DNA of 43,714 nucleotides, from positions 1-43,714 of the forward strand of contig NZ_SPQN01000024.1 in NCBI RefSeq assembly GCF_004571065.1, read 5' to 3'. Positions 1 through 8,338 of this stretch are shown here, in pieces. The position numbers were made by a program, and so were the translations under genes. Below the pieces are notes generated by a model. The model searched no databases. It saw nothing but the letters and a program-made list of their open reading frames with translations, and was not told the origin of the DNA. Positions within the stretch are counted from its first letter, which is position 1. The number at the start of each line of letters is the position of its first letter. Source of the stretch: Geodermatophilus sp. DF01-2. Lineage in GTDB: Bacteria > Actinomycetota > Actinomycetes > Mycobacteriales > Geodermatophilaceae.

Positions 1-2
1 AC

Positions 3-2912
3 GCGCCTCCCCCGCCGGCCGCCCCGACCGTGCCGGCGTTCGTCAGCTTCGTCGCCCCGCCCGAGGCCGAGGCGCCGCCCGCTCCGCGCCGGCGCAGCCG
101 CCGCCCGCTTGCCGAGTCGCCCGTGGTCGAGGAGCCCGACGTCGAGCCGGCCGAGGACCTCGACGAGGAGACTCCCGCACCCCGCTCGCGGCGCAGCCGC
201 TCACGCCGCCGCGGCAGCGGCGACGAGATCGCCGAGACCGTCCAGGATGCCGACGCGGACATCGGCACCGACACCGACGAGGACGCCGAGGGTGAGGCCG
301 GCGCCGAGGACCGCGACGACAGCGGGTCCGCGGGCACCCGGCGGCGCCGCCGGGGCCGGCGCGGCCGGGGCCGCGGCCGCAGTGGCGAGGATTCCGCCGA
401 GGCCGAGGACGAGGACTCCCCGGACGAGGAGGCCGGCGCCGAGGCCGAGGACGAGGAGTCCGACGAGGAGACCGACACCGACAGCGGTGAGGACACCGCC
501 GAGGGCGACGAGGACGAGGGCGGCTCGAGCACCCGCCGCCGGCGCCGCCGGCGCCGCCGCGGGGGGAACGGCGACAGCGGCGAGTCCGCCGCCGAGTCCG
601 ACGACGACCGCCCCGAGCGGGCCGGCCGCAACGGCCGCACCACCAGCGACGACGACGTCAAGGGCGTCACCGGCTCCACCCGGCTGGAGGCCAAGCGGCA
701 GCGCCGCCGGGACGGGCGGGACAGCGGCCGTCGCCGGGCGCCGATCCTCACCGAGTCCGAGTTCCTGGCCCGCCGCGAGGCGGTCGACCGGAAGATGGTC
801 ATCCGGCAGCGCGGCGAGCGGACGCAGATCGCCGTCCTCGAGGACGACGTGCTCGTCGAGCACTACGTGACCCAGGCGCAGGCGACGTCCTTCGCCGGCA
901 ACGTCTACCTCGGCCGGGTGCAGAACGTGCTGCCCAGCATGGAGGCGGCGTTCGTCGACATCGGCAAGGGGCGCAACGCCGTCCTGTACGCCGGTGAGGT
1001 CAACTGGGACGCTGCGGGCCTGTCGGGTAAGCAGCGCTCCATCGAGCAGGCGATGAAGTCCGGCGACAAGGTGCTGGTCCAGGTCACCAAGGACCCGATC
1101 GGCCACAAGGGCGCCCGGCTGACCCAGCAGATCAACCTGCCCGGCCGCTTCCTGGTCTACGTGCCCGGTGGCTCGATGACCGGGATCAGCCGCAAGCTGC
1201 CCGACACCGAGCGTCAGCGGCTCAAGGACGTCCTCAAGAAGATCGTCCCCGAGGACGCCGGCGTCATCATCCGCACCGCCGCCGAGGGTGCCTCGGAGGA
1301 GGAGCTGACCCGCGACGTCGTCCGGCTGCAGGCCCAGTGGGACGTCATCCACAAGAAGTCGGAGTCCGCGTCGAACGCGCCGACGCTGCTCTACGGCGAG
1401 CCCGACCTGGCCATCCGGGTCATCCGCGACGTCTTCAACGAGGACTTCAAGGAGCTCGTGGTCCAGGGCGACGACGCCTGGGACACCGTCGAGGCCTACG
1501 TCGCGCACGTCTCCCCGGAGCTGGTCGGCCGGCTGACCCGCTCCACCGGCGAGGGCGACGTCTTCCGCGACCTGCGCGTCGACGAGCAGCTGGCCAAGGC
1601 GCTCGACCGCAAGGTGTGGCTGCCCTCGGGCGGCTCGCTGGTCATCGACCGCACCGAGGCGATGACCGTCGTCGACGTCAACACCGGCAAGTTCACCGGC
1701 TCCGGCGGCAACCTCGAGCAGACGGTCACCCGCAACAACATGGAGGCGGCCGAGGAGATCGTCCGCCAGCTCCGGCTGCGTGACATCGGCGGCATCATCG
1801 TCATCGACTTCATCGACATGGTGCTCGAGAGCAACCGCGACCTGGTGCTGCGCAGGCTCACCGAGTGCCTGGGCCGCGACCGCACCAAGCACCAGGTCGC
1901 CGAGGTCACCTCGCTGGGCCTGGTGCAGATGACCCGCAAGCGGGTCGGCCAGGGCCTGCTCGAGGTCTTCTCCGAGCCGTGCGAGCACTGCCGCGGCCGG
2001 GGCGTGCTCGTGCACGTCGACCCGGTGGACGAGAAGCGCCGCAGTGGCGGGGCGAACTCCGGAGGGGGCAATGGCCGGCGCGAGCAGCAGCGCGGCGATC
2101 GCGGCGGCAAGGACGCCGGCCAGAAGGTCGAGGCCCGGGAGGACGCCGAACCGCGGGAGACCGTCGCGGTCGGCGCGGAGGCCCCCGGCCCGAACGGGGC
2201 GGACGGCGAAGGTCAGCGCTCCGGTGGCCGGCGCAACCGCGGCCGCCGCAACCGCAGCCAGTCCGGCGAGGAGCGCGTCGCCGAGGACGCGGCGGTGCTC
2301 GCCGGGACGCGGGACGACGAGGCCGGGAACGAGACCGTGGCCGAGGTGGCCGCCCGCCAGTGGCCCCGTCCCGGCGGCACTCCTGCAGAGTCCCGGCGCG
2401 AGCCTGCGAGCGTTGGAGGGCAGGGGGGTCCTTCTGCCGAGCTTCGACCGGCCTCCCTGCAGGGTCCCGCCGCGAGCCTGCGAGCGTTGGGGGGCAGGGG
2501 GGTCCTCCAAGGGCAGGACGGGGTCCTTTCTCAGCCCGACGCGGTGACCCCGGAGCCGGCGCCCGAGCCGGCCGCAGCCGACCCGGCTCCCCAGGTCCCG
2601 GCTCCCGAGGCCCTGGCTCCCGAGCCCCCGGCTCCCGAGGCTCCGGCCTCGGGGGTGCCGACGGTGCAGGACACGGCGGCTGCCGACGACGAGGCGGTGC
2701 CCGCCGGTGCCGGCCCGGACGACCCCGGTCCCATGGACCCCGGATCGGAGGACGGGGCGCCGGCGGACGGTGCGCCGTCCGGCCAGGAGCAGGGCCAGGC
2801 CGGGGAGGCCCAGCCGCCGGTGGCCGACGACGGGAGCGGGACCGCCACCCCCGTCACCCGCCCGCGCCGCCGCCGGGCCGCCAGCCGGCCGGCCGGTCCG
2901 CCCGCCTCCTAG
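3..2912 (+). CDS. rne: Ribonuclease E/G, 5' end outside window
   Basis: Endoribonuclease for mRNA decay and rRNA processing. The frame is open from base 3, before the GTG at 30, so the true start lies upstream. The first ~230 visible residues are alternating acidic and Arg-rich blocks, as in actinobacterial RNase E N-terminal extensions. An S1-like domain begins near base 800 ([16 protein letters not shown]). The DNase I-like catalytic part carries Asp in MTVVDVNTG (bases 1662-1688) and in IIVIDFIDM (about 1795-1820), matching the two metal-binding Asp of E. coli RNase E. The Zn-link CEHC lies at 1980-1991. A disordered Pro/Ala/Glu-rich tail ending in an Arg cluster follows. Odd: about 40 tail residues (2383-2507) are translated from two copies of a palindromic DNA repeat read in different frames. 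L21 and L27 follow, as usual. Confidence 0.95.
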   Translation, partial: APPPPAAPTVPAFVSFVAPPEAEAPPAPRRRSRRPLAESPVVEEPDVEPAEDLDEETPAPRSRRSRSRRRGSGDEIAETVQDADADIGTDTDEDAEGEAGAEDRDDSGSAGTRRRRRGRRGRGRGRSGEDSAEAEDEDSPDEEAGAEAEDEESDEETDTDSGEDTAEGDEDEGGSSTRRRRRRRRRGGNGDSGESAAESDDDRPERAGRNGRTTSDDDVKGVTGSTRLEAKRQRRRDGRDSGRRRAPILTESEFLARREAVDRKMVIRQRGERTQIAVLEDDVLVEHYVTQAQATSFAGNVYLGRVQNVLPSMEAAFVDIGKGRNAVLYAGEVNWDAAGLSGKQRSIEQAMKSGDKVLVQVTKDPIGHKGARLTQQINLPGRFLVYVPGGSMTGISRKLPDTERQRLKDVLKKIVPEDAGVIIRTAAEGASEEELTRDVVRLQAQWDVIHKKSESASNAPTLLYGEPDLAIRVIRDVFNEDFKELVVQGDDAWDTVEAYVAHVSPELVGRLTRSTGEGDVFRDLRVDEQLAKALDRKVWLPSGGSLVIDRTEAMTVVDVNTGKFTGSGGNLEQTVTRNNMEAAEEIVRQLRLRDIGGIIVIDFIDMVLESNRDLVLRRLTECLGRDRTKHQVAEVTSLGLVQMTRKRVGQGLLEVFSEPCEHCRGRGVLVHVDPVDEKRRSGGANSGGGNGRREQQRGDRGGKDAGQKVEAREDAEPRETVAVGAEAPGPNGADGEGQRSGGRRNRGRRNRSQSGEERVAEDAAVLAGTRDDEAGNETVAEVAARQWPRPGGTPAESRREPASVGGQGGPSAELRPASLQGPAASLRALGGRGVLQGQDGVLSQPDAVTPEPAPEPAAADPAPQVPAPEALAPEPPAPEAPASGVPTVQDTAAADDEAVPAGAGPDDPGPMDPGSEDGAPADGAPSGQEQGQAGEAQPPVADDGSGTATPVTRPRRRRAASRPAGPPAS
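2383..2434 (+). repeat. GC-rich dispersed repeat, copy 1 (inside rne)
   Basis: Core GCGAGCCTGCGAGCG at 2398-2412, followed by TTGGAGGGCAGGGGGGTCC. It matches the copies at 2455-2507 and 3725-3784. It is translated within the RNase E tail as [13 protein letters not shown]. Confidence 0.75.
2455..2507 (+). repeat. GC-rich dispersed repeat, copy 2 (inside rne)
   Basis: Second copy, 74 bases after the first (core GCGAGCCTGCGAGCG at 2472-2486). Because 74 is not a multiple of 3, it is read in a different frame ([13 protein letters not shown]). The similarity is therefore at DNA level, not a protein repeat. Confidence 0.75.
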
Positions 2913-2914
2913 TG

Positions 2915-2956
2915 AAGGACCCCCTGCCCCCCACCGCGGTGGGGGCAGGGGTCCTT
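2915..2956. terminator. Long palindrome after rne; candidate terminator
   Basis: AAGGACCCCCTGCCCCCCACC (2915-2935) is followed at once by a nearly perfect inverted copy ending GGGGTCCTT at 2956, beginning two bases after the rne stop. A stem of roughly 20 base pairs has no T-tract after it, so intrinsic termination is uncertain. Its arm sequence GGTGGGGG-CAGGGG-TCCTT is shared with the dispersed repeats, so it may be a reduced member of that family. Confidence 0.55.
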
Positions 2957-2976
2957 CCCCCGTTCGGCCGCTCGGG

Positions 2977-2982
2977 TACGCT
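2977..2982 (+). promoter_or_regulatory. Candidate -10 box for rplU-rpmA
   Basis: TACGCT fits the actinobacterial TANNNT -10 pattern and lies between the post-rne palindrome and rplU. Transcription from about 2989 would give a leader of about 120 bases. No clear -35 was seen. Confidence 0.35.
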
Positions 2983-2988
2983 GGTCGG

Positions 2989-3109
2989 GTTGCACCGCCC
3001 CGGCGGGGCACCATCCGGTGCCGCCTGGGAGGCGGGCAGCCCGTCCAGCACCCGGCGCCCGATGTCCGGGCGCACGCAGGACACGACAGAAGCGATCGAG
3101 GAGTCAGTG
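2989..3109 (+). promoter_or_regulatory. Structured 5' leader of rplU
   Basis: Three perfect hairpins lie in series: GGCACC-ATCC-GGTGCC (3007-3022), CCGCCT-GGG-AGGCGG (3021-3035, sharing two bases with the first) and GCGCCCG-ATGTC-CGGGCGC (3055-3073). A GAGGAG ribosome binding site at 3098-3103 follows. The arrangement resembles ribosomal-protein leader RNAs, but I do not match it to a named class. High GC makes chance stems common. Confidence 0.35.
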
Positions 3110-3421
3110 GTGTACGCAGTCGTGAAGGCCGGTGGCCGGCAGCACAAGGTGGCCGTGGGCGACCGGTTCACGGTCAACCGTCTCGCGGGTGAGGCGGGCG
3201 ACTCCGTCACCCTCCCGGCCCTCCTCCTGGTCGACGGCGACACCGTCACCAGCGACGCGGAGACCCTGGCCGGCGTGACCGTGACCGGCGAGATCGTCGG
3301 CCACGGCAAGGGCCCGAAGATCCGTATCCACAAGTTCAAGAACAAGACCGGTTACCACAAGCGTCAGGGCCACCGTCAGCCGCTGACCGACGTGGTCGTC
3401 CGCGACATCACGAAGGGCTGA
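3110..3421 (+). CDS. rplU: 50S ribosomal protein L21
   Basis: Structural protein of the large ribosomal subunit. The 103-residue product is the family's normal length and begins with a [17 protein letters not shown] block typical of L21. It contains the conserved [20 protein letters not shown] segment, which contacts 23S rRNA. GTG occurs at both 3107 and 3110. I chose 3110 because GAGGAG at 3098-3103 then sits six bases upstream, and because the N-terminus then reads M-Y-A-V like other L21 proteins. It is followed after 7 bases by rpmA and preceded by a long leader with hairpins. Confidence 0.97.
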   Translation: MYAVVKAGGRQHKVAVGDRFTVNRLAGEAGDSVTLPALLLVDGDTVTSDAETLAGVTVTGEIVGHGKGPKIRIHKFKNKTGYHKRQGHRQPLTDVVVRDITKG

Positions 3422-3428
3422 CGCCGAC

Positions 3429-3686
3429 ATGGCACACAAGAAGGGCGCCTCATCCTCCCGCAACGGCCGCGACTCGAACGCGCAGCGCCTCGGTGTCAAG
3501 CGCTTCGGGGGCCAGGTGGTGAAGGCCGGCGAGATCATCGTGCGCCAGCGCGGTACCCACTTCCACCCGGGCCTGGGCGTCGGCCGCGGCGGCGACGACA
3601 CGCTGTTCGCGCTGCAGCCCGGCGCGGTCACCTTCGGCACCCGACGGGGGCGCAAGACCGTCTCCATCACCGCCGTCGAGGCCTGA
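3429..3686 (+). CDS. rpmA: 50S ribosomal protein L27
   Basis: Large-subunit protein near the peptidyl-transferase centre. The 85-residue product starts [16 protein letters not shown], the classic L27 N-terminus. It lacks the cleaved N-terminal extension found in Firmicutes. The block [20 protein letters not shown] and the motif GTHFHPG are diagnostic. It is cotranscribed with rplU, 7 bases upstream. Downstream, a palindromic repeat separates it from obg, so obg may depend on read-through or its own signal. Confidence 0.97.
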   Translation: MAHKKGASSSRNGRDSNAQRLGVKRFGGQVVKAGEIIVRQRGTHFHPGLGVGRGGDDTLFALQPGAVTFGTRRGRKTVSITAVEA

Positions 3687-3724
3687 GCTTCCTGCGCCCA
3701 CCTACCGGCCTACCCGACACGGCG

Positions 3725-3784
3725 GCCCCTCTGTAGGGCCCCGCCGCGAGCGTGCGAGCGGTGGGGGGCAGAGGGGTCCTTTCC
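3725..3784 (+). repeat. GC-rich palindromic repeat, copy 3, abutting obg start
   Basis: Two nested inverted repeats can be read: outer CCCCTCTG / CAGAGGGG and inner CCCCGCCGC / GCGGTGGGG around GAGCGTGCGA. The element ends at the base before the obg ATG. It is a sibling of the two copies inside rne. The only Shine-Dalgarno-like sequence before obg (GAGGGG, 3771-3776) is part of the right outer arm. Confidence 0.7.
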
Positions 3785-5266
3785 ATGGCCGCTTTCGTCG
3801 ACCGCGTGGTCGTGCACGTCGCCGCCGGCAACGGCGGGCACGGGGTCGCGTCGATCCACCGGGAGAAGTTCAAGCCACTCGGCGGCCCCGACGGGGGCAA
3901 CGGCGGCAACGGCGGGGACGTGGTCCTCGAGGTCGACCCGAGCGTGCACACGTTGCTGGACTTCCACCACCGCCCGCACCAGAAGGCCGGCAACGGCCGC
4001 CCCGGTGAGGGCAGCAACCGGCACGGCGCCCGCGGCGAGGACCGCGTGCTGCGGGTGCCGGCCGGCACCGTGGTGAGCACACCCGACGGCCGGGTGATCG
4101 CCGACCTCGTCGGCGCCGGCACTCGCGTCGTCCTGGCCTCCGGCGGAAAGGGCGGCCTCGGCAATGCCGCGCTGGCCAACGCCCGCCGCAAGGCCCCCGG
4201 CTTTGCGCTGCTCGGCGAGCCGGGTGAGGCGTTCGACGCCGTCATCGAGCTCAAGAGCATCGCCGACGTCGGCCTGGTCGGGTTCCCCTCGGCGGGCAAG
4301 TCCTCGCTGATCGCGGCCATGTCCGCCGCGCGCCCGAAGATCGCCGACTACCCGTTCACCACGCTGGTGCCCAACCTCGGCGTGGTCCGCGCCGGCGACA
4401 CCGTCTTCACCATGGCCGACGTCCCCGGGCTCATCCCCGGCGCGTCCGAGGGCCGAGGCCTGGGCATGGAATTCCTCCGCCACATCGAGCGCTGCGCGAT
4501 CCTGGTGCATGTCGTCGACATGGCGACGATGGAGCCCGGCCGCGACCCGGAGAGCGACATCGAGGCGCTGCAGCACGAGCTGGCGCAGTACCGGGCGGAC
4601 CTCGTCGACCGGCTGCGGGTCGCCGTCCTCAACAAGATCGACGTGCCCGACGGGCGGGAGCTGGTCGACCTCGTCCGTGCCTCGTTGGAGGAGCGCGGCC
4701 TGCAGGTGTTCCCGGTCAGCGCGGCGACCGGGGAGGGGCTGCGCGAGCTCGGCTTCGCCCTGGCGCAGGCCGTCGAGGAGTACCGCGCCGCGCTGCCCGA
4801 GCCCGAGCCGGTGCGGGTCCGGCTCACCCCGCGGGCGGTGGACGACGGCGGCTTCACCGTCGAGCGCGACCCCGAGGACGACGGCGCGTTCGTCGTCCTC
4901 GGCACCAAACCCGAGCGCTGGGTGCGCCAGACCGACTTCACCAACGACGAGGCCGTCGGCTTCCTCGCCGACCGGCTCAACCGGCTCGGGGTCGAGGACG
5001 CCCTCGCCGAGGCCGGCGCGCAGGAGGGCGACGCGGTCACCATCGGCGAGGTCACCTTCGACTTCGTGCCGACGCTGCCGGCCGGCACGCTCAGCATCGA
5101 GGAGACTGCCGGCCTCGGCGGGCGGGGCACCGACTCGCGCATCGACGCCCCGCACCGGGTGCGCGCCGAGGAGCGGTTGGCCGCCAAGCGGGCCCGCCGG
5201 GTGCCCTACGAGCTCACCGAGACGTGGACGGACGAGGACCTCCCCGACGGGGACGACGAGACATGA
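3785..5266 (+). CDS. obg: Obg/CgtA GTPase
   Basis: Essential ribosome-associated GTPase acting in 50S assembly and stress control. The product has 493 residues. The N-terminal glycine-rich Obg fold spans about 1-158 ([13 protein letters not shown] at 33-45). The G domain follows: P-loop GFPSAGKS (166-173), G3 [15 protein letters not shown]4 NKID, G5 SAATGEG. The C-terminal OCT domain covers roughly 345-425, then comes a short charged tail. The ATG at 3785 was chosen because the fold begins right there ([17 protein letters not shown]); the in-frame extension upstream is translated repeat. The stop overlaps the proB start (ATGA). Confidence 0.97.
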   Translation: MAAFVDRVVVHVAAGNGGHGVASIHREKFKPLGGPDGGNGGNGGDVVLEVDPSVHTLLDFHHRPHQKAGNGRPGEGSNRHGARGEDRVLRVPAGTVVSTPDGRVIADLVGAGTRVVLASGGKGGLGNAALANARRKAPGFALLGEPGEAFDAVIELKSIADVGLVGFPSAGKSSLIAAMSAARPKIADYPFTTLVPNLGVVRAGDTVFTMADVPGLIPGASEGRGLGMEFLRHIERCAILVHVVDMATMEPGRDPESDIEALQHELAQYRADLVDRLRVAVLNKIDVPDGRELVDLVRASLEERGLQVFPVSAATGEGLRELGFALAQAVEEYRAALPEPEPVRVRLTPRAVDDGGFTVERDPEDDGAFVVLGTKPERWVRQTDFTNDEAVGFLADRLNRLGVEDALAEAGAQEGDAVTIGEVTFDFVPTLPAGTLSIEETAGLGGRGTDSRIDAPHRVRAEERLAAKRARRVPYELTETWTDEDLPDGDDET

Positions 5267-6384
5267 GCCTGCGGACGGAGATCGCCGGTGCCCGGCGGGT
5301 CGTGGTCAAGGTCGGCTCGTCGTCGCTGACCACCCTGCCCGGCGGCCTGGACGAGCAGCGGCTGGCGGCGCTGGTCGACGTCCTCGGCGCGGTGCACGCG
5401 CAGGGCCGCGAGGTCGTGCTGGTCTCGTCCGGGGCGATCGCCGCCGGCCTGGCCCCGCTCGGCGTGCCCGGCCGCCCGCGGGACCTCGCCACCGCCCAGG
5501 CCGCGGCGAGCGTCGGCCAGCTGCGGCTGGTGCAGACCTACGCCGACGCCTTCGCGCGGCACGAGGTGACCGTCGGCCAGGTGCTGCTGACCGCCGACGA
5601 CCTCACCCGGCGCAGCCACTACCGCAATGCGCAGCGCACCCTGGAGCGGCTGCTCACCCTCGGCGTGCTGCCCATCGTGAACGAGAACGACACGGTCGCC
5701 ACCGAGGAGATCCGCTTCGGCGACAACGATCGGCTGGCCGCACTGGTCGCGCACGTCGCCCGGGCCGACGCACTGCTGCTGCTCTCCGACGTGGACGGCG
5801 TCTACGACGGCGACCCGCGCAAGGGGCCGGCCCAGCTCCTGGACACCGTGCGCGACCCCGCGGACCTGGGTGCGGTCGCCCTGGGTACCGCCCGGCGCAA
5901 CGGCGTGGGCACCGGCGGGATGGCGACCAAGGTCGAGGCCGCGCTGATCGCGTCGAACGCCGGCGTCCCCGTCGTCGTCACCTCCGCGCAGCAGGCCGCC
6001 GCCGCGCTGGCCGGCGAGCCGGTCGGCACCCGGTTCGCCGTCATGGGGCCCCGGCCGCGCGCCCGGCAGTTCTGGCTGCGCTTCGCCACCCGCCCGCGCG
6101 GCCGGCTGGTCCTCGACGAGGGCGCCGTGCAGGCGGTGCGCGAGCGGCACGCCTCGCTGCTGCCGGCCGGCATCACCGACGTGGTGGGGGAGTTCCTCGC
6201 CGACGACCCGGTCGAGCTGGTCGACCCGGACGGCATCGTGGTCGCCCGTGGCCTGGTCGCCTACGACGCGCGGGAGCTTCCGCCCCTGCTGGGCCGCAGG
6301 ACCAGCGAGCTCGACCCGGAGTACCAGCGGGAGATCGTGCACCGCGACGAGATGGTGCTGGTCCGGCGCCCGTCCCTGGGTTGA
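5263..6384 (+). CDS. proB: Glutamate 5-kinase
   Basis: First step of proline synthesis: phosphorylates L-glutamate to gamma-glutamyl phosphate in the cytosol, feeding ProA (encoded at 11.2 kb). 373 residues. The amino-acid-kinase domain starts [12 protein letters not shown], with [13 protein letters not shown] and the [17 protein letters not shown] substrate loop, then [18 protein letters not shown]-terminal PUA domain (about 280-370) is present, so this is the long bacterial form likely subject to proline feedback. The start overlaps the obg stop by four bases (ATGA), implying translational coupling. An ATG-less in-frame extension inside obg was rejected. Confidence 0.97.
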   Translation: MSLRTEIAGARRVVVKVGSSSLTTLPGGLDEQRLAALVDVLGAVHAQGREVVLVSSGAIAAGLAPLGVPGRPRDLATAQAAASVGQLRLVQTYADAFARHEVTVGQVLLTADDLTRRSHYRNAQRTLERLLTLGVLPIVNENDTVATEEIRFGDNDRLAALVAHVARADALLLLSDVDGVYDGDPRKGPAQLLDTVRDPADLGAVALGTARRNGVGTGGMATKVEAALIASNAGVPVVVTSAQQAAAALAGEPVGTRFAVMGPRPRARQFWLRFATRPRGRLVLDEGAVQAVRERHASLLPAGITDVVGEFLADDPVELVDPDGIVVARGLVAYDARELPPLLGRRTSELDPEYQREIVHRDEMVLVRRPSLG

Positions 6385-6397
6385 GAGACTGCCTGGC

Positions 6398-6883
6398 GTG
6401 ACGATCCGCCCCATCCGTGAGCTCGGTGACCCGGTCCTCCGCACCCCCGCCGACGAGGTGACGAGCTTCGACAAGGAGCTCGCCGCGCTGGTCCGCGACC
6501 TGGAGGACACGGTGGTCGACCCTGGCCGGGCCGGCGTGGCCGCGCCGCAGATCGGCGTCGGGCTGCGGGCGTTCTCCTACAACGTCGACGGCGTCATCGG
6601 GCACATGGTCAACCCGCGCATCGTCGAGCTGTCCGAGGAGACCCAGGGCGGCGACGAGGGCTGCCTGTCCATCCCCGGCATCTGGGCGCCCACGGTGCGG
6701 GCGATGCACGCCGTCGTCGAGGGCTTCGACGTGCACGGCGAGCCGCTGCGGCTGGAGGGCACCGGCCTGATGGCCCGCGCCCTGCAGCACGAGGTCGACC
6801 ACCTCGACGGCACGGTCTTCCTCGACCGGCTGACCGGCGAGGCCCGCAAGGCCGCGCTCCGGGCGCTGCGCGACCGCGGCTGA
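6398..6883 (+). CDS. def: Peptide deformylase
   Basis: Metalloenzyme that removes the formyl group from nascent N-terminal methionine. 161 residues. All three catalytic motifs are visible: GVAAPQIG (motif 1), EGCLS with the metal-binding Cys (motif 2) and QHEVDHLDG, the HEXXH motif (motif 3). The GTG at 6398 was chosen because the protein then begins VTIRPIRELGDPVLR, the usual PDF N-terminus. It lies 13 bases after proB with only a weak purine stretch upstream. It is the last intact gene of the obg-proB run. Confidence 0.95.
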   Translation: MTIRPIRELGDPVLRTPADEVTSFDKELAALVRDLEDTVVDPGRAGVAAPQIGVGLRAFSYNVDGVIGHMVNPRIVELSEETQGGDEGCLSIPGIWAPTVRAMHAVVEGFDVHGEPLRLEGTGLMARALQHEVDHLDGTVFLDRLTGEARKAALRALRDRG

Positions 6884-6912
6884 CCCGGCCGGCGCCGACC
6901 GCGCCGGCCGGC

Positions 6913-7160
6913 GTGGCCGACCTCGCCGCCCGCGCCCGCACCTCGCAGACCTCCACACCGCCCCAGAGATCCTCGTCCTCGCCAACGTGTGGGACGTCGT
7001 CTCCGCGCCGGTTGTGGCCGCCGGCGTCGCACGGGTCTCCACCGGCCCGTCCACCCAGCGGGTCGCGCTGCCCGCGCTGCAGGACGCGGCCGCCGAGATG
7101 GTCCGCGGCGGGACGCTCCCGCGAGGCAGCCGCGCGCTCACCGAACCTCGTCGCGCGTGA
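6913..7160 (+). pseudogene. Decayed isocitrate lyase/PEP mutase-family gene
   Basis: The start MADLAARART (GTG at 6913) leads into the wrong frame. The adjacent frame, open from before 6951 to TGA at 7158-7160, reads LHTAPEILVLANVWDVVSA and ends STGPSTQRVALPALQDAAAE. Both pieces are characteristic of ICL/PEPM-family (PrpB-like) proteins: the N-terminal strand and a C-terminal segment of a roughly 250-residue enzyme. Restoring one T near 6942 (ACC TTC GCA) rejoins the frame. The whole middle of the barrel, including its metal-binding residues, is missing after VSAPVVAAGVAR. It is therefore a frameshifted, internally deleted remnant. Family assignment is from remembered motifs. Confidence 0.7.
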
Positions 7161-7219
7161 ACCTCGTCGCGCGAGTTGGCCAGGCTGACCTGGCCAACCT
7201 GGCTGATGGGTCGTATCGT
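7143..7219 (+). promoter_or_regulatory. Toxin-antitoxin promoter/operator region
   Basis: A 15-base direct repeat (7143-7157 and 7159-7173) is followed by a perfect 9-base inverted repeat, GTTGGCCAG-N6-CTGGCCAAC (7175-7198), then TATCGT at 7214-7219, six bases before the antitoxin ATG. The right arm of the palindrome lies where a -35 would be. This is the expected layout for antitoxin autorepression and a leaderless mRNA. The first direct repeat overlaps the pseudogene end. Confidence 0.5.
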
Positions 7220-7225
7220 GACGGC

Positions 7226-7447
7226 ATGACCCACGTCAACGTGCAGGAGGCGAAGACGCGGCTGTCCCAGCTGCTCGCGGCCGCCGAGCGTGGCGAGGAG
7301 GTCGTGATAGCACGGGGCGGCCGGCCGGTGGTGCGCCTCGTACCGGTCGACGAGCCCGCCCTCCGCCCCGTCGGTTTCGTGGCGGGTTCGCTGACCGAGG
7401 CATTCTTCGAGCCGCTGCCGGACGACGAACTGACCCGGTGGGAGTGA
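7226..7447 (+). CDS. Phd/YefM-family antitoxin
   Basis: Small DNA-binding antitoxin of a type II toxin-antitoxin pair, 73 residues. The N-terminus THVNVQEAKTRLSQLLAAAE and the GEEVVIARGGRPVVRLVP block are typical of Phd/YefM/VapB-type proteins. The C-terminal part (EAFFEPLPDDELTRWE) would be the disordered toxin-binding tail. ATG 7226 follows a TANNNT box by six bases, without a clear ribosome binding site. The last 10 bases overlap the toxin start, the standard coupling for such pairs. Repression probably acts through the 7175-7198 palindrome. Confidence 0.88.
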   Translation: MTHVNVQEAKTRLSQLLAAAERGEEVVIARGGRPVVRLVPVDEPALRPVGFVAGSLTEAFFEPLPDDELTRWE

Positions 7448-7836
7448 CCTCCCTGCTTCTCGACACCCACGCTCTGCTGTGGGTCCTGCTCGACCCCGAA
7501 CGCATCCCGGCTGAGACCCTGGCGACCGTACGCGCACCGGAGACCACCGTGTTCGTCTCGGCAGCCAGCGCCTGGGAGATCGCCACGAAGCACCGATTGG
7601 GCAAGCTGCCGGGCGCGGCCGCGGTGGTGAGCGGCTACCGGGAATACCTCGTCCGGCTGCGCGCGGAGGAGCTGCCGATCACGGGGCACCACGCGCTCAC
7701 GGCCGGCACCCTGCAGTGGTCCCACCGCGACCCGTTCGACCGGGTGATCGTCGCCCAGGCGGTGGTGGAGTCTCTCCCCGTCGTCACCAGTGATGCCGCG
7801 CTCGTGGAGTTCCCGGCGATCCGCACCGTGTGGTGA
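7438..7836 (+). CDS. vapC: PIN-domain toxin (VapC-type ribonuclease)
   Basis: PIN-fold RNase toxin, 132 residues. Acidic metal-binding positions are visible: LLLDTHALLW (first Asp), SAASAWEIATKHRLGKL (Glu) and HRDPFDRVIVAQA plus TSDAAL (C-terminal Asp). The DTHALLWVL start and the WEI..K.RLGKL block are characteristic of the VapC subgroup paired with Phd-like antitoxins. GTG 7438 overlaps the antitoxin by 10 bases; a second GTG at 7444 is possible. The gene converges on zur with 21 bases between them. The pair sits next to a decayed gene, consistent with an acquired module, though composition looks like the surroundings. Confidence 0.9.
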   Translation: MGVTSLLLDTHALLWVLLDPERIPAETLATVRAPETTVFVSAASAWEIATKHRLGKLPGAAAVVSGYREYLVRLRAEELPITGHHALTAGTLQWSHRDPFDRVIVAQAVVESLPVVTSDAALVEFPAIRTVW

Positions 7837-7857
7837 ACGGCTGGAGCGCCCGCCGCG

Positions 7858-8271
7858 TCAGCGCGCTGTGCAGCAGGTCGCGCAGGTGCCGAAGACCTCC
7901 AACTGGTGCTGGACGTCGGCGAAGCCGTGCTCGGCGGCGATGCGGGTGGCCCAGCGCTCGACCGGCGGGTCGGCGACCTCCACCGTGCGACCGCACGAAC
8001 GGCAGACCAGGTGGTGGTGGTGCACCGGGGAGCAGCGCCGGTAGACGGCCTCGCCCTCCGTGCCCCGAAGGACGTCGACCTGGCCGTCGTCCACCAGGGC
8101 CTGCAGGGCGCGGTACACCGTCGCCAGGCCCACCGCGTCGCCGCGCTCGCGCAGCAGCGCGTGCAGGTCCTGGGCGCTGCGGAAACCGTCGAGGTCGTTC
8201 AGCAGCGCCAGGACGGCGGTGCGCTGCCGAGTCGGCCGACGCGTCGGCCCGTCGACCTCCTGCTCGCTCAC
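7858..8271 (-). CDS. zur: Fur-family zinc uptake regulator (Zur)
   Basis: Zinc-responsive repressor, 137 residues. The winged helix spans about 10-85 (TRQRTAVLALLND..., GLATVYRALQALVDDG recognition helix). The dimerisation domain carries the metal-binding HHHHLVCRSCG and a second pair CATC near the end, which together make the structural Cys4 zinc site. I call it Zur rather than Fur because it lies in the same orientation directly downstream of znuA-znuC-znuB and a Zur-like box overlaps the znuA start. GTG 8271 was chosen because GAGGAGAG lies just upstream. In-frame sequence further upstream is low-complexity. Confidence 0.88.
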   Translation of the reverse strand: MSEQEVDGPTRRPTRQRTAVLALLNDLDGFRSAQDLHALLRERGDAVGLATVYRALQALVDDGQVDVLRGTEGEAVYRRCSPVHHHHLVCRSCGRTVEVADPPVERWATRIAAEHGFADVQHQLEVFGTCATCCTAR

Positions 8272-8338
8272 GGGCTCTCCTCGCCGGCGCCCACCGGCTG
8301 CCTCCACGGTGCCCTCCCCTCCGCGAACCTCCCTGCAA

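Noticed and set aside
201-3014. 937-codon open frame on the minus strand opposite rne
   Set aside because: Composition is a mirror of the rne low-complexity coding sequence; no domain or start signal; typical GC-rich antisense shadow.
3752-3784. Upstream GTG extension of obg
   Set aside because: The added residues are translated palindromic repeat and the Obg fold starts exactly at ATG 3785.
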